Positions 8,971-20,137 are shown, numbered from the stretch's first letter. The stretch: DNA of 39,527 nt from Streptomyces sp. CBMA123 (GCF_014596465.1 NZ_MECK01000614.1:1-39527), one strand, 5' to 3'. The notes: generated from the letters alone by a model not told the origin. Numbers and translations are program-made.

Positions 8971-10077
8971 GTGCATGTCGTACTCGCCGGCGGGGGGACC
9001 GCCGGTCACATCGAGCCGGCCATGGCCCTCGCGGACGCACTCCGCAGGCACGACCCGTCCATCGGGATCACCGCCCTGGGCACCGAGAAGGGGCTGGAGA
9101 CCCGGCTGGTACCCGAGCGCGGCTACCAGCTGGAGCTCATCCCGGCCGTCCCGCTGCCCCGCAAGCCCACCCCCGAACTGATCACCGTCCCCGGCCGGCT
9201 GCGCGGCACCGTGCGGGCCGCCCAGGAGATCATCGAGCGGGTCAACGCCGACGCCGTGGTCGGCTTCGGCGGCTACGTCGCGATGCCCGCCTACCTGGCC
9301 GCCAAGCGGGCCGGCGTGCCGATCGTGGTGCACGAGGCCAACGCCCGCCCGGGCCTGGCCAACAAGATCGGCGCCCGCTACACCGACTTCGTCGCGGTCT
9401 CCACCCCGGACAGCAAGCTGCGCGACTCCCGGTACATCGGCATCCCGCTGCGCCGGACCATCGCCACCCTGGACCGCAACGCCACCCGGCCGGAGGCCCG
9501 CCAGTACTTCGGCCTCGACCAGCGGCTGCCCACCCTGCTGGTCTCCGGCGGCTCCCAGGGCGCACGGCGGCTCAACGAGACGGTCACCGCGATCGCCCCG
9601 CGGCTGCAGCAGTACGGCGTGCAGATCCTGCACGCGGTCGGCCCGAAGAACGAGCTGCCGCAGGTCGCGGACGTCCCCGGGATGCCGCCGTACCGCCCGG
9701 TGCCGTACATCGACCGGATGGACCTCGCCTACGCCGCGGCCGACCTGATGCTCTGCCGGGCCGGCGCCATGACCGTCGCCGAGCTGGCCGCGGTCGGCCT
9801 GCCCGCCGCGTTCGTGCCGCTGCCGATCGGCAACGGCGAGCAGCGGCTGAACGCCCAGCCGATGGTCAAGGCCGGCGGTGGCCTGCTGGTGGACGACGCC
9901 GAGCTGACCACGGACTGGGTGCTGCAGAACGTGCTGCCGGTGCTCACCGACCCCCAGCGGCTCTGGGACATGAGCCGGGCCGCCGCCGAGTTCGGCCGCC
10001 GGGACGCCGACGACCTGCTGGTCGGCATGGTGTACGAGGCGATCCAGGCCCACCGGGGTGGTCGCCGACGTGGCTGA
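8971..10077 (+). CDS. murG: MurG, lipid II-forming GlcNAc transferase
   Basis: Peripheral membrane glycosyltransferase (GT28 family) that adds GlcNAc from UDP-GlcNAc to lipid I, giving lipid II. 368 residues with two Rossmann-like domains: G7-GGTAGH13 at the N-terminus, HEANARPGLANK, and the UDP-binding half with SGGSQGARRLNE and RAGAMTVAELAAVGLPA, then PLPIGNGEQRLNA. GTG 8971 has an upstream GGGAGCGG. The 3' end overlaps the ftsQ start region. murC, which follows murG in many bacteria, is absent here, as expected for streptomycetes. Confidence 0.96.
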   Translation: MHVVLAGGGTAGHIEPAMALADALRRHDPSIGITALGTEKGLETRLVPERGYQLELIPAVPLPRKPTPELITVPGRLRGTVRAAQEIIERVNADAVVGFGGYVAMPAYLAAKRAGVPIVVHEANARPGLANKIGARYTDFVAVSTPDSKLRDSRYIGIPLRRTIATLDRNATRPEARQYFGLDQRLPTLLVSGGSQGARRLNETVTAIAPRLQQYGVQILHAVGPKNELPQVADVPGMPPYRPVPYIDRMDLAYAAADLMLCRAGAMTVAELAAVGLPAAFVPLPIGNGEQRLNAQPMVKAGGGLLVDDAELTTDWVLQNVLPVLTDPQRLWDMSRAAAEFGRRDADDLLVGMVYEAIQAHRGGRRRG

Positions 10078-10843
10078 CGGCCGGCTCGCCGACCCTCTGG
10101 ACGAGGAGCTGGAGGAGGAGTCCGCTCCCCGCCTCCGGCTCTCCCGGCGGGGCATCGTGGTGCTGAGCGTGCTCGGCGCCGCGGTGCTGGGCGGGCTGGC
10201 CTGGGTGGTGTTCTTCTCCTCGGTGCTGGACGTGCGCGACGTCGCCGTCCAGGGCGCGACGGACGACAAGCTGACGTCGGACCAGGTCCGCCAGGCGATC
10301 GGCGGGACGGCCGACGGCCCGCTGGCCCGGGTCGACCTGGACGGCGTCCGGCACCGGGTGGAGGCGATCCCCCGGGTGGCGAAGGCCGAGGTGTGGCGGG
10401 GCTGGCCGCACACCCTGCAGGTCAAGGTGGTGCAGCGGACGGCGGCCGCCGCCGTCAAGGGGGATGACGGACAGTTCACCCAGGTGGATGCCTCCGGCGT
10501 GAGCTTCGCCACCGAGGCGGCGCCGCCCCAGGGCGTGCCGGTGGTGGAGCTGCGGCTCAGTCAGTCCGCGAAGGACGTGGACGGAGTGATCTCCCGACCC
10601 CAGTTGGTGCAGGGTGCGGTGGCGGTGGCCGCCGGGCTCCCGCCGGAGATCGCCAAGCGCGCCGGATCCGTCCTGGTGCACTCCTACGACGACATCGAAC
10701 TGCAGCTCAGCGGGGGTGCGACGGTGCGTTGGGGGAGCCCGGAGGAGACCGACCGGAAGGCCCGGGTGCTGCTGGCGCTGATGAAGCAGAAGGGCACCAA
10801 CTTCGACGTGACGGCGCCTGAGGCGCCGGCGGTGTCCGGCTGA
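10070..10843 (+). CDS. ftsQ: FtsQ/DivIB, septal divisome protein with POTRA domain
   Basis: Bitopic membrane protein of the divisome that links cytoplasmic and extracytoplasmic components. About 257 residues: an acidic cytoplasmic segment, one hydrophobic helix (about residues 34-54), a POTRA domain beginning VLDVRDVAVQG with the IPRVAKAEVWRGWP segment, and a beta domain. GTG 10058 is also in frame, but GTG 10070 has GGGGTGG 9 nt upstream and is preferred; both overlap the end of murG. It is the last gene before the 362-bp ftsZ regulatory gap. Confidence 0.9.
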   Translation: MADGRLADPLDEELEEESAPRLRLSRRGIVVLSVLGAAVLGGLAWVVFFSSVLDVRDVAVQGATDDKLTSDQVRQAIGGTADGPLARVDLDGVRHRVEAIPRVAKAEVWRGWPHTLQVKVVQRTAAAAVKGDDGQFTQVDASGVSFATEAAPPQGVPVVELRLSQSAKDVDGVISRPQLVQGAVAVAAGLPPEIAKRAGSVLVHSYDDIELQLSGGATVRWGSPEETDRKARVLLALMKQKGTNFDVTAPEAPAVSG

Positions 10844-10885
10844 TCCGCTAGATTCTGTGCCCGAGGGAGGGGTTGACGCCTCGAA

Positions 10886-11051
10886 GTGTCGGCCCGACCC
10901 TTGGTGGTCACCCCGGTTTCCATTGCCGGCCGATGATCACATAGGCTCAAAAGAAAAAGGGAAGCTCGGCGTGTTCGTTGAAACGCGTGCCCGGAGCCAC
11001 CTAGTGTCCTGTGTCACCAGACTGTGTCCATTGGTGATGTGACGGAGACAC
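10886..11051. promoter_or_regulatory. Cluster of WhiA-type GACAC motifs and BldD-like half-sites upstream of ftsZ
   Basis: GTGTC (complement of GACAC) occurs at 10886, 11004, 11011 and 11024, and GACAC at 11047; four of the five lie within 48 bp around the putative promoter. GACAC is the established recognition core of the sporulation regulator WhiA, which with WhiB activates ftsZ in Streptomyces. TCACC at 11014-11018 and GGTGA at 11033-11037, plus GGTGGTCACC at 10903-10912, resemble BldD half-sites. Binding is inferred. Confidence 0.45.
10978..11007 (+). promoter_or_regulatory. Probable ftsZ promoter
   Basis: TTGAAA at 10978-10983 and TAGTGT at 11002-11007 are separated by 18 bp, a good match to the vegetative streptomycete promoter pattern. 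Transcription would begin near 11014, about 190 nt before ftsZ. Two GTGTC pentamers overlap the -10 and the start point. ftsZ of other streptomycetes is known to use several promoters, one developmentally induced; a weaker candidate here is TTGACG at 10873. Confidence 0.55.
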
Positions 11052-11057
11052 AGAACT

Positions 11058-11082
11058 AACCCTAAAGGTCAAGTTTAGGGTT
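11058..11082 (+). other. Perfect hairpin in the ftsZ leader
   Basis: AACCCTAAA (11058-11066) and TTTAGGGTT (11074-11082) are exact reverse complements with a 7-nt loop; a further C-G pair (11056/11084) and a G-T wobble extend the stem to 11 bp. It is unusually A/T-rich for this genome and lies downstream of the putative start site, so it would be in the ftsZ mRNA. No T-tract follows, so it does not look like an ordinary terminator. Its role is unknown to me. Confidence 0.7.
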
Positions 11083-11205
11083 GGGGTCGGCGGTCGGCAT
11101 TTCGGACATTCAGTCAGAAACCAGGCTCCCTACCCATCGACATCCGTCGGTACGGCCCCCGTCGGGCCGGGCCGACCCGGAAATTCGAGGCGAGAGGCCT
11201 TCGAC

Positions 11206-12438
11206 GTGGCAGCACCGCAGAACTACCTCGCAGTCATCAAGGTCGTCGGAATCGGCGGCGGTGGTGTCAACGCCATCAACCGGATGATCGAGGTCGGTCT
11301 CAAGGGCGTCGAGTTCATCGCGATCAACACCGATGCGCAGGCCCTCCTCATGAGCGACGCCGACGTCAAGCTCGATGTGGGCCGTGAACTCACCCGGGGC
11401 CTCGGCGCCGGCGCCAACCCCGAGGTCGGCCGCAAGGCCGCCGAGGACCACCGCGAGGAGATCGAGGAGGTCCTCAAGGGGGCCGACATGGTCTTCGTGA
11501 CCGCCGGCGAGGGCGGTGGCACGGGCACGGGCGGCGCGCCCGTCGTCGCCAACATCGCCCGCTCGCTGGGCGCCCTGACCATCGGCGTGGTCACCCGCCC
11601 CTTCACCTTCGAGGGCCGTCGCCGGGCCAACCAGGCCGAGGACGGCATCGCCTCGCTGCGCGAGGAGGTCGACACCCTCATCGTGATCCCCAACGACCGC
11701 CTGCTGTCCATCTCGGACCGCCAGGTCAGCGTGCTCGACGCGTTCCGCTCGGCGGACCAGGTCCTGCTCTCCGGCGTCCAGGGCATCACCGACCTGATCA
11801 CCACCCCGGGTCTGATCAACCTCGACTTCGCCGACGTCAAGTCCGTCATGTCGGAGGCCGGTTCGGCGCTCATGGGCATCGGCTCGGCCCGCGGCGAGGA
11901 CCGCGCCAAGGCGGCCGCCGTGATGGCGATCTCCTCGCCGCTGCTGGAGGCCTCGATCGACGGCGCCCGCGGCGTGCTGCTGTCCATCTCGGGCGGCTCC
12001 GACCTCGGCCTGTTCGAGATCAACGAGTCGGCCCAGCTGGTCAGCGAGGCCGCCCACCCCGAGGCCAACATCATCTTCGGTGCGGTCATCGACGACGCGC
12101 TCGGCGACGAGGTGCGGGTCACCGTCATCGCGGCCGGCTTCGACGGCGGCCAGCCGCCGGCGATCGTCCGCGACCCGGTGGTGAAGTCCACCACCCCCGC
12201 CGCCCCGGCCACCCCGCCGGCCGCCCCGGAGCGTCCGGCCGGTCGTCCGTCCTACGGGAACATCGGCTCGGTGACGTCCCGTTCGGAGGCGGAGGCCTCG
12301 GCCACCCCGTCGCGTCAGGCCGAGACCTCGGCCACCACGACCGCCGCCGCCCCGGTGCCGCCGCAGGTGCAGCCGGCCCGGCAGCCGTTCGTCGAGAGCC
12401 CGGCCGAGGAGCTCGACGTGCCGGACTTCCTTAAGTGA
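11206..12438 (+). CDS. ftsZ: FtsZ, tubulin-like cell division GTPase
   Basis: Forms the Z ring that organises septation; in streptomycetes it is needed for vegetative cross-walls and sporulation septa. 410 residues: GTPase domain with G15-I-GGGGVN22, tubulin signature G103-GGTGTG109, NDRLL segment, T7 loop at N205-LDFADV, a Pro/Ala-rich linker (about residues 315-400), and the conserved C-terminal peptide ending DVPDFLK that binds partners such as SepF. GTG 11206 is preceded by GAGAGG at 11192-11197. It overlaps the next gene by 4 bp (GTGA). The 362-bp upstream gap suggests its own complex control. Confidence 0.98.
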   Translation: MAAPQNYLAVIKVVGIGGGGVNAINRMIEVGLKGVEFIAINTDAQALLMSDADVKLDVGRELTRGLGAGANPEVGRKAAEDHREEIEEVLKGADMVFVTAGEGGGTGTGGAPVVANIARSLGALTIGVVTRPFTFEGRRRANQAEDGIASLREEVDTLIVIPNDRLLSISDRQVSVLDAFRSADQVLLSGVQGITDLITTPGLINLDFADVKSVMSEAGSALMGIGSARGEDRAKAAAVMAISSPLLEASIDGARGVLLSISGGSDLGLFEINESAQLVSEAAHPEANIIFGAVIDDALGDEVRVTVIAAGFDGGQPPAIVRDPVVKSTTPAAPATPPAAPERPAGRPSYGNIGSVTSRSEAEASATPSRQAETSATTTAAAPVPPQVQPARQPFVESPAEELDVPDFLK

Positions 12439-13166
12439 TCGATCACGCCGTACGCGCGGGTGCTCACTTCGCCTTCACCGACAGGTGGGGCGGGGTGAGC
12501 ACTTCGCCGTACGGGGAGCTCAACCTCGGTGGTGCGGTGGGGGACGACCCCGCGGCCGTCCGGGAGAACCGGGCCGTCGCGGCCCGGGCGCTGGGGCTGG
12601 ACCCGGCCGACGTGGTCTGGATGAACCAGGTGCACGGCGCCGAGGTGGCCGTGGTGACCGAGCGCCAGTCGCTCGGGGAGGCCCCGACGGTGGACGCGGT
12701 GGTCACCGACCGCCCGCTCGCCCTCGCGGTGCTGACCGCGGACTGCACCCCGGTGCTGCTGGCCGACCCGGTGGCGGGCGTGGTGGGCGCGGCCCACGCG
12801 GGCCGGCCCGGACTCGCGGCCGGAGTGGTGCCCGCGGTCGTCGGCGCGATGGTCGCCCTGGGGGCCGAGCCGGCGCGGATCACCGCCGCCACCGGCCCCG
12901 CGGTCTGCGGCCGCTGCTACGAGGTGCCGGCCCAACTGCGCGCCGAGGTCGCCGGAACCGTCCCGGCGGCCTTCGCCGAGACCTCCTGGGGGACCCCGGC
13001 GCTGGACGTGCCGGAGGGGGTCGCGGCCCAGCTGGCCGCGGTGGGCGTCACCGACCTGGTGCGCTCACCGGTCTGCACCCTCGAATCCGCCGATCACTTC
13101 TCCTATCGCCGCGAGCAGCGCACGGGCCGGCTCGCGAGCTATGTCTGGTTGGGCTCTGATCACTGA
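12435..13166 (+). CDS. pgeF: PgeF/YlmD, laccase-domain peptidoglycan editing factor
   Basis: Member of the YfiH/YlmD/LACC1 family. Family members were first called polyphenol oxidases; more recent work assigns purine nucleoside phosphorylase/deaminase activity and an editing role that prevents misincorporation of serine into the stem peptide. 243 residues, cytoplasmic, with the metal-binding candidates H67 (VHGAEV), C104 (ADCTPV) and H121 (AAHAGR), and a late CTLES-HFSYRRE block. The common HAGW motif reads HAGR here. Start GTG overlaps the ftsZ stop, so it is translationally coupled. Location after ftsZ fits an envelope-related role. Confidence 0.85.
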   Translation: MIDHAVRAGAHFAFTDRWGGVSTSPYGELNLGGAVGDDPAAVRENRAVAARALGLDPADVVWMNQVHGAEVAVVTERQSLGEAPTVDAVVTDRPLALAVLTADCTPVLLADPVAGVVGAAHAGRPGLAAGVVPAVVGAMVALGAEPARITAATGPAVCGRCYEVPAQLRAEVAGTVPAAFAETSWGTPALDVPEGVAAQLAAVGVTDLVRSPVCTLESADHFSYRREQRTGRLASYVWLGSDH

Positions 13167-13954
13167 TGACGAACGACATCTACGGACCGTTCCCGGGAAG
13201 CCCTGAGTTCACCGAGGCCCTGACCGAGGGCCAGCGGGCCCGGTACGAGGAGCTCGGGACCAATCTGGACGTGGTGGAGCGCCGGATCGTGGACGCCTGT
13301 GCGGCCGCCGGACGCCCGCGCGAGGACGTCACCCTGATCGTCGTCACCAAGACCTACCCGGCCGAGGACACCGCGCTGCTGGCCGGACTGGGTGTGACGG
13401 ATGTCGCGGAGAACCGTGACCAGGACGCCGCGCCCAAGGCGGAACAGTGCAGAAACCTTCCTCTTGACTGGCACTTCGTCGGACAGCTGCAGACCAACAA
13501 GGTCCGCTCGGTGGTCCGGTACGCGAACCACGTGCACTCGGTGGACCGGCTGCGGCTGGTCGAGTCGCTCTCCGCGGCCGTGCTCAAGTCCGAGCGCCCG
13601 GAGCTGGGCTGCCTGGTGCAGGTGGCGCTCGACAAGGAGCACGGGGAGGGCGGGCACCGGGCCGGGGTCGCCCCCGAGGACGTCGCGGAACTCACCGACG
13701 CGATCGCCGACACGCCCGGACTGCGTCTGGACGGTGTGATGACGGTCGCTCCGCTGGCCGGCCCGCTGGCCGGCGACCCGGCCCGTGCCTTCGACCGGCT
13801 GACGGAAATCGCAACCGCCGTACGGGCGGCCCATCCGGCTGCCACCATGGTCTCCGCAGGCATGAGCGGTGACCTTGAGCAGGCGATTGCCGCCGGAGCG
13901 ACACATGTACGCGTCGGAACGGCGGTACTCGGAGTGAGGTCACCCCTCGGGTAA
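13166..13954 (+). CDS. ylmE: YlmE/YggS family PLP-binding protein
   Basis: Cytoplasmic single-domain alanine-racemase-fold protein of the PLP homeostasis family (COG0325). 262 residues with the PLP lysine K62 in VVTKTYP, the AENRDQDAAPKA segment corresponding to the family's GENRVQEA motif, WHFVGQLQTNKVRSVV, and the C-terminal phosphate loop MSGDLEQAI with VRVGTAVLG. The ATG shares one base with the pgeF stop (TGATG). In actinobacteria and Bacillus it travels with sepF and ftsZ; its exact contribution to division is not settled. Confidence 0.9.
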   Translation: MTNDIYGPFPGSPEFTEALTEGQRARYEELGTNLDVVERRIVDACAAAGRPREDVTLIVVTKTYPAEDTALLAGLGVTDVAENRDQDAAPKAEQCRNLPLDWHFVGQLQTNKVRSVVRYANHVHSVDRLRLVESLSAAVLKSERPELGCLVQVALDKEHGEGGHRAGVAPEDVAELTDAIADTPGLRLDGVMTVAPLAGPLAGDPARAFDRLTEIATAVRAAHPAATMVSAGMSGDLEQAIAAGATHVRVGTAVLGVRSPLG

Positions 13955-14253
13955 CGTCACCGGGTAGTAGATCAGACTGCAGGACAAAATAGGACAGAAG
14001 CTAGCAGCTTTCCGAAGCGCTAGCCAACCGTGGATCGCAGCTCCGCGGCCCCCACTCCACGTACTCTGACAGGTTGTCGACCTGACGCGCCGTCGTGGGG
14101 GGATCGCGGAATCCGCAGGCGGGGCCCTCGACGGCCCGGCCGCCGGGGACGGTCCTCAGGGGCGAGCGAAGCGAGCGACCATCGGAAGGCGCACGTTTCG
14201 CGAAGCAGCCACCGAGCGTCAGCGAGGTGGCCATGAGCGGAGGAGACAGGAGC
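13955..14253 (+). promoter_or_regulatory. sepF upstream region with repeats and hairpin
   Basis: No gene is seen in this 299-bp gap. It holds a 10-bp-spaced direct repeat AGGACA (13981, 13991), an inverted repeat CAGGT-N5-ACCTG at 14070-14084, a direct repeat of GCGAGCGA around 14162-14178, and a hairpin GCCACC (14208-14213) / GGTGGC (14226-14231) just before the ribosome-binding site of sepF. TACTCT at 14062-14067 could be a -10 element. The frame is open into sepF, but its codons look non-coding. Function inferred only. Confidence 0.4.
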
Positions 14254-14862
14254 ATGGCCGGCGCAATGCGCAAGATGGCGGTCTACCTCGGCCTCGTGGA
14301 GGACGAGACGTACGACGGCCAGGGGTACGACCCCGACGACGACTACGACGCGGACCCCGAGCCGATCCGTACCGGGCAGCGGACCGAGGACATTCCCCGG
14401 CCGGCCGCCGCCCCCGCGCCCGCTCCGGTCTCCTCGATCGCCCCGCAGCCGGTCCCGGCGGCGGTGCCGATCCGACAGGAGACCCCGAGGATGGCCCCCG
14501 TGTCGTCCATCACACCCGAACGCCGCCACAACCTGGAGAAGAGCGCCCCGGTGATCATGCCCAAGGTAGTGAACGAACGAGAGCCCTACCGCATCACCAC
14601 GCTGCACCCCCGGACCTACAACGAGGCCCGTACCATCGGGGAACAGTTCCGTGGCGGGACCCCGGTGATCATGAATCTGACCGAGATGGACGACACGGAC
14701 GCGAAGCGGCTCGTAGACTTCGCCGCTGGACTCGTCTTCGGTCTGCACGGCAGTATCGAGCGCGTGACACAGAAGGTGTTCCTGCTGTCGCCTGCTAACG
14801 TCGATGTCACGGCGGAGGACAAGGCTCGGATCGCCGAGGGTGGGTTCTTCAACCAGAGCTGA
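14254..14862 (+). CDS. sepF: SepF, membrane anchor of the Z ring
   Basis: Actinobacteria lack FtsA and ZipA, and SepF tethers FtsZ to the membrane by an N-terminal amphipathic helix. 202 residues from ATG 14254: amphipathic start (MAGAMRKMAVYLGLVEDE), an acidic and Pro/Ala-rich linker (about residues 25-95), and the compact SepF domain (about residues 100-190; PYRITTLHPRTYNEARTIGE, MDDTDAKRLVDFAAG, VFLLSPANVDV). GGAGGAGACAGG at 14239-14250 is a strong ribosome-binding site and decides this start over ATG 14233. The tail ends GGFFNQS. Confidence 0.95.
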   Translation: MAGAMRKMAVYLGLVEDETYDGQGYDPDDDYDADPEPIRTGQRTEDIPRPAAAPAPAPVSSIAPQPVPAAVPIRQETPRMAPVSSITPERRHNLEKSAPVIMPKVVNEREPYRITTLHPRTYNEARTIGEQFRGGTPVIMNLTEMDDTDAKRLVDFAAGLVFGLHGSIERVTQKVFLLSPANVDVTAEDKARIAEGGFFNQS

Positions 14863-14961
14863 CCCGGCCACGACTTTACGTGTGGATCTGATCAACAGTG
14901 GTTGGCGACAGGTGATGAGCGGCAGGCCCTAGGGCCCGTGACCGGGGAGAGGGAAAACGCG

Positions 14962-15243
14962 ATGGACATCGTGTGGGCGGTGCTCTACTACGCCCTGACC
15001 GTCTTCCTGGTGTTCCTGCTCGTACGACTGGTCATGGACTGGGTCTTCCAGTTCGCGCGTTCGTGGCGGCCCGGCAAGGCCATGGTCCTGGTCCTGGAGG
15101 CCACGTACACTGTCACGGATCCGCCGCTCAAGCTTCTTCGGCGGTTCATTCCGCCGTTGCGTTTCGGGGGCGTGGCGCTCGACCTGTCCTTCTTCGTACT
15201 GATGATCATTGTGTATGTCCTGATCTCGCTTGTGCACCCCTAG
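14962..15243 (+). CDS. YlmG/YggT family membrane protein
   Basis: Small integral membrane protein of the YggT family, found beside sepF and divIVA in Gram-positive bacteria. 93 residues from ATG 14962, preceded by GGGGAGAGGG; an upstream in-frame ATG (14902) would add a hydrophilic stretch without a ribosome-binding site. Two hydrophobic helices (about residues 3-25 and 70-91) flank the conserved DPPLKLLRRFIPP loop. Related proteins affect division in Bacillus and nucleoid or chloroplast organisation elsewhere; the molecular activity is unknown. The 99-bp upstream gap contains the palindrome GGCCCTAGGGCC at 14925-14936. Confidence 0.88.
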   Translation: MDIVWAVLYYALTVFLVFLLVRLVMDWVFQFARSWRPGKAMVLVLEATYTVTDPPLKLLRRFIPPLRFGGVALDLSFFVLMIIVYVLISLVHP

Positions 15244-15302
15244 TCGTAGGTGAGCGATGCGACAGGATGCCGGTGTGCCGACGATCACGTTGAGGTGAAG
15301 AG

Positions 15303-16712
15303 ATGCCATTGACCCCCGAGGACGTTCGGAACAAGCAGTTCACGACCGTCCGCCTGCGTGAAGGCTATGACGAGGACGAGGTCGATGCCTTCCTCGACGA
15401 GGTCGAGGCGGAGCTGACCCGCCTCCTCCGGGAGAACGAGGACCTGCGGGCCAAGCTGGCCGCCGCGACTCGCGCCGCCGCGCAGAACCAGGCCAACATG
15501 CGGAAGGAACCGCCGCAGGACGCCCAGCGTCCGGCCGCGCCCGTCCCGGCCGCCATATCCGGCCCGCCGGTCCCCGGCCAGCAGGGCCCGGGCGGCCCGC
15601 AGCAGATGGGCCCCGGTGGCCAGCAGCAGATGGGTCCGGGTGGCCAGCAGCAGATGGGCCCCGGCGGTCCGCAGCAGATGGGTCCGGGTGGCCAGCAGCA
15701 GCAGATGGGCAACCAGCCCCTCGGCCTGCCCTCCGGCGCGCCGCAGCTCCCGGCCGGCCCGGGTGGCCCGATGGGCCCCGGCGGCCAGCAGCAGCAGATG
15801 GGCCAGACCATGGGCGGCCAGCAGCAGCTGGTCCAGCCGATGGGCGGTCAGATGCTCCAGCCCATGGGCGGTCCCGGTGGCCCGCAGCAGATGGGCAACC
15901 CGATGGGCCAGGGCATGGGCCAGCAGCAGCAGATGCAGCCGATGGGTGGCCCCATGGGCGGCCAGCAGCAGATGGGCGGCCAGCAGCAGCAGATGGGCGG
16001 CCCGCTCGGCGGCCCGATGCAGCAGCAGGGCCCCGGTGGCGACAGCGCCGCCCGCGTGCTGGCGCTCGCCCAGCAGACCGCCGACCAGGCGATCTCCGAG
16101 GCCCGTTCCGAGGCCAACAAGATCGTCGGCGAGGCGCGCAGCCGGGCCGAGGGTCTGGAGCGCGACGCCCGTGCCAAGGCCGACGCCCTGGAGCGGGACG
16201 CGCAGGAGAAGCACCGCGTCGCGATGGGGTCGCTGGAGTCCGCGCGGGCCACGCTGGAGCGCAAGGTCGAGGACCTGCGGGCGTTCGAGCGTGAGTACCG
16301 CACGCGCCTGAAGTCCTACCTGGAGACCCAGCTGCGCCAGCTGGAGTCGCAGGCGGACGACTCGCTCGCCCCGCCGCGGATCCCCGCCACCGCGTCGCTG
16401 CCCCCGGCGGCCTCGTCGATGGCGCCGGCCGGTGCCGGCGCGATGACCTCCGGTGCGCCCTCGTTCGGCGGGAACCAGCCCTCCTTCGGCGGCAACTCGC
16501 CGTCCTTCGGCGGGCAGAGCTCCTTCGGCGGGAACGTGCCGGCGCCGAGCTTCGGCGGGCAGGCCGGCGGTGGCAACAGCGGTGCTCCGCAGATGCAGCC
16601 GGCCGGGATGACCCAGCCGATGGCGGCCGTCCGGCCGCAGCCGCCGCAGCCGATGCAGCAGGCTCCCGCGCCGATGCGGGGCTTCCTGATCGACGAGGAC
16701 GGCGACAACTGA
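15303..16712 (+). CDS. divIVA: DivIVA, polar growth coiled-coil scaffold
   Basis: Essential scaffold of streptomycete tip growth; binds curved membrane at hyphal tips and recruits the polarisome. 469 residues: N-terminal DivIVA/GpsB domain (MPLTPEDVRNKQFTTVRLRE, about residues 1-60) with a short coiled coil, a long low-complexity Gln/Met/Gly/Pro linker (about 95-245), a second coiled coil rich in Ala/Glu/Arg (about 246-350), and a C-terminal region with FGGN-type repeats, ending GFLIDEDGDN. Ribosome-binding site AGGTGAAGAG precedes ATG 15303. Last gene of the dcw block; followed by a strong terminator. Confidence 0.96.
   Translation: MPLTPEDVRNKQFTTVRLREGYDEDEVDAFLDEVEAELTRLLRENEDLRAKLAAATRAAAQNQANMRKEPPQDAQRPAAPVPAAISGPPVPGQQGPGGPQQMGPGGQQQMGPGGQQQMGPGGPQQMGPGGQQQQMGNQPLGLPSGAPQLPAGPGGPMGPGGQQQQMGQTMGGQQQLVQPMGGQMLQPMGGPGGPQQMGNPMGQGMGQQQQMQPMGGPMGGQQQMGGQQQQMGGPLGGPMQQQGPGGDSAARVLALAQQTADQAISEARSEANKIVGEARSRAEGLERDARAKADALERDAQEKHRVAMGSLESARATLERKVEDLRAFEREYRTRLKSYLETQLRQLESQADDSLAPPRIPATASLPPAASSMAPAGAGAMTSGAPSFGGNQPSFGGNSPSFGGQSSFGGNVPAPSFGGQAGGGNSGAPQMQPAGMTQPMAAVRPQPPQPMQQAPAPMRGFLIDEDGDN
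15590..16030 (+). repeat. In-frame tandem repeats in divIVA linker
   Basis: A 24-bp unit encoding GGQQQMGP recurs about five times near 15590-15710 with slight variation (GGCCAGCAGCAGATGGGTCC and relatives), then looser MGGQQQMGG-type units continue to about 16030. The repeats keep the frame, so unit number can vary without destroying DivIVA. Confidence 0.85.
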
Positions 16713-16731
16713 GGTTGTAGCAAGGCCTTTT

Positions 16732-16777
16732 GAGGGCGCCCTCTCTCTGATCTCCGGATCGGGGAGGGGGCGCCCTC
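16732..16777 (+). terminator. Intrinsic terminator after divIVA
   Basis: GAGGGCGCCC (16732-16741) pairs perfectly with GGGCGCCCTC (16768-16777). Pairing continues inward with mostly G-C and G-T pairs, and the loop GATCTCCGGATC can fold on itself. It lies 20 bp after the divIVA stop and is the clearest end point of the dcw transcript. Confidence 0.85.
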
Positions 16778-16840
16778 TTGGTGTTGGGGTGGGGCGAGGG
16801 CCGGATCGGGGGAGGGCGCGCAGAGGCGGGGCGGGGGCTT

Positions 16841-16880
16841 GCGCCGCGCACAGTTCCTCGCCCCTGTCGGGGCGCGGGAG
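16841..16880. repeat. Interspersed hairpin element, copy 1
   Basis: GCGCACAGTTCCTCGCCCC followed by TGTC and GGGGCG (stem 16859-16864/16869-16874). It matches the element at 23611-23650 in sequence and loop. Sequences of this CGCGCAGTTCCCCGCGCCCC type are scattered between genes in streptomycete chromosomes. It lies between the convergent divIVA and ileS genes; the rest of that 275-bp gap holds nothing else I recognise. Confidence 0.6.
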
Positions 16881-16987
16881 TGGGGGAGGGGAGGAAGGCA
16901 GGGGCGGGTGCGCCGGGGGAGCCGAGGGTGGGGCGGGTACGGCGAAGCCGCCGTCGCCCGGAGGGGTGACGGCGGCTTCGGGGTGGG

Positions 16988-20137
<3,150 letters not shown>

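Noticed and set aside
11058..11082. ftsZ leader hairpin as a plain terminator of ftsQ
   Set aside because: No T-tract, moderate A/T-rich stem, and it lies downstream of the probable ftsZ start site, so a role in the ftsZ leader is more likely.
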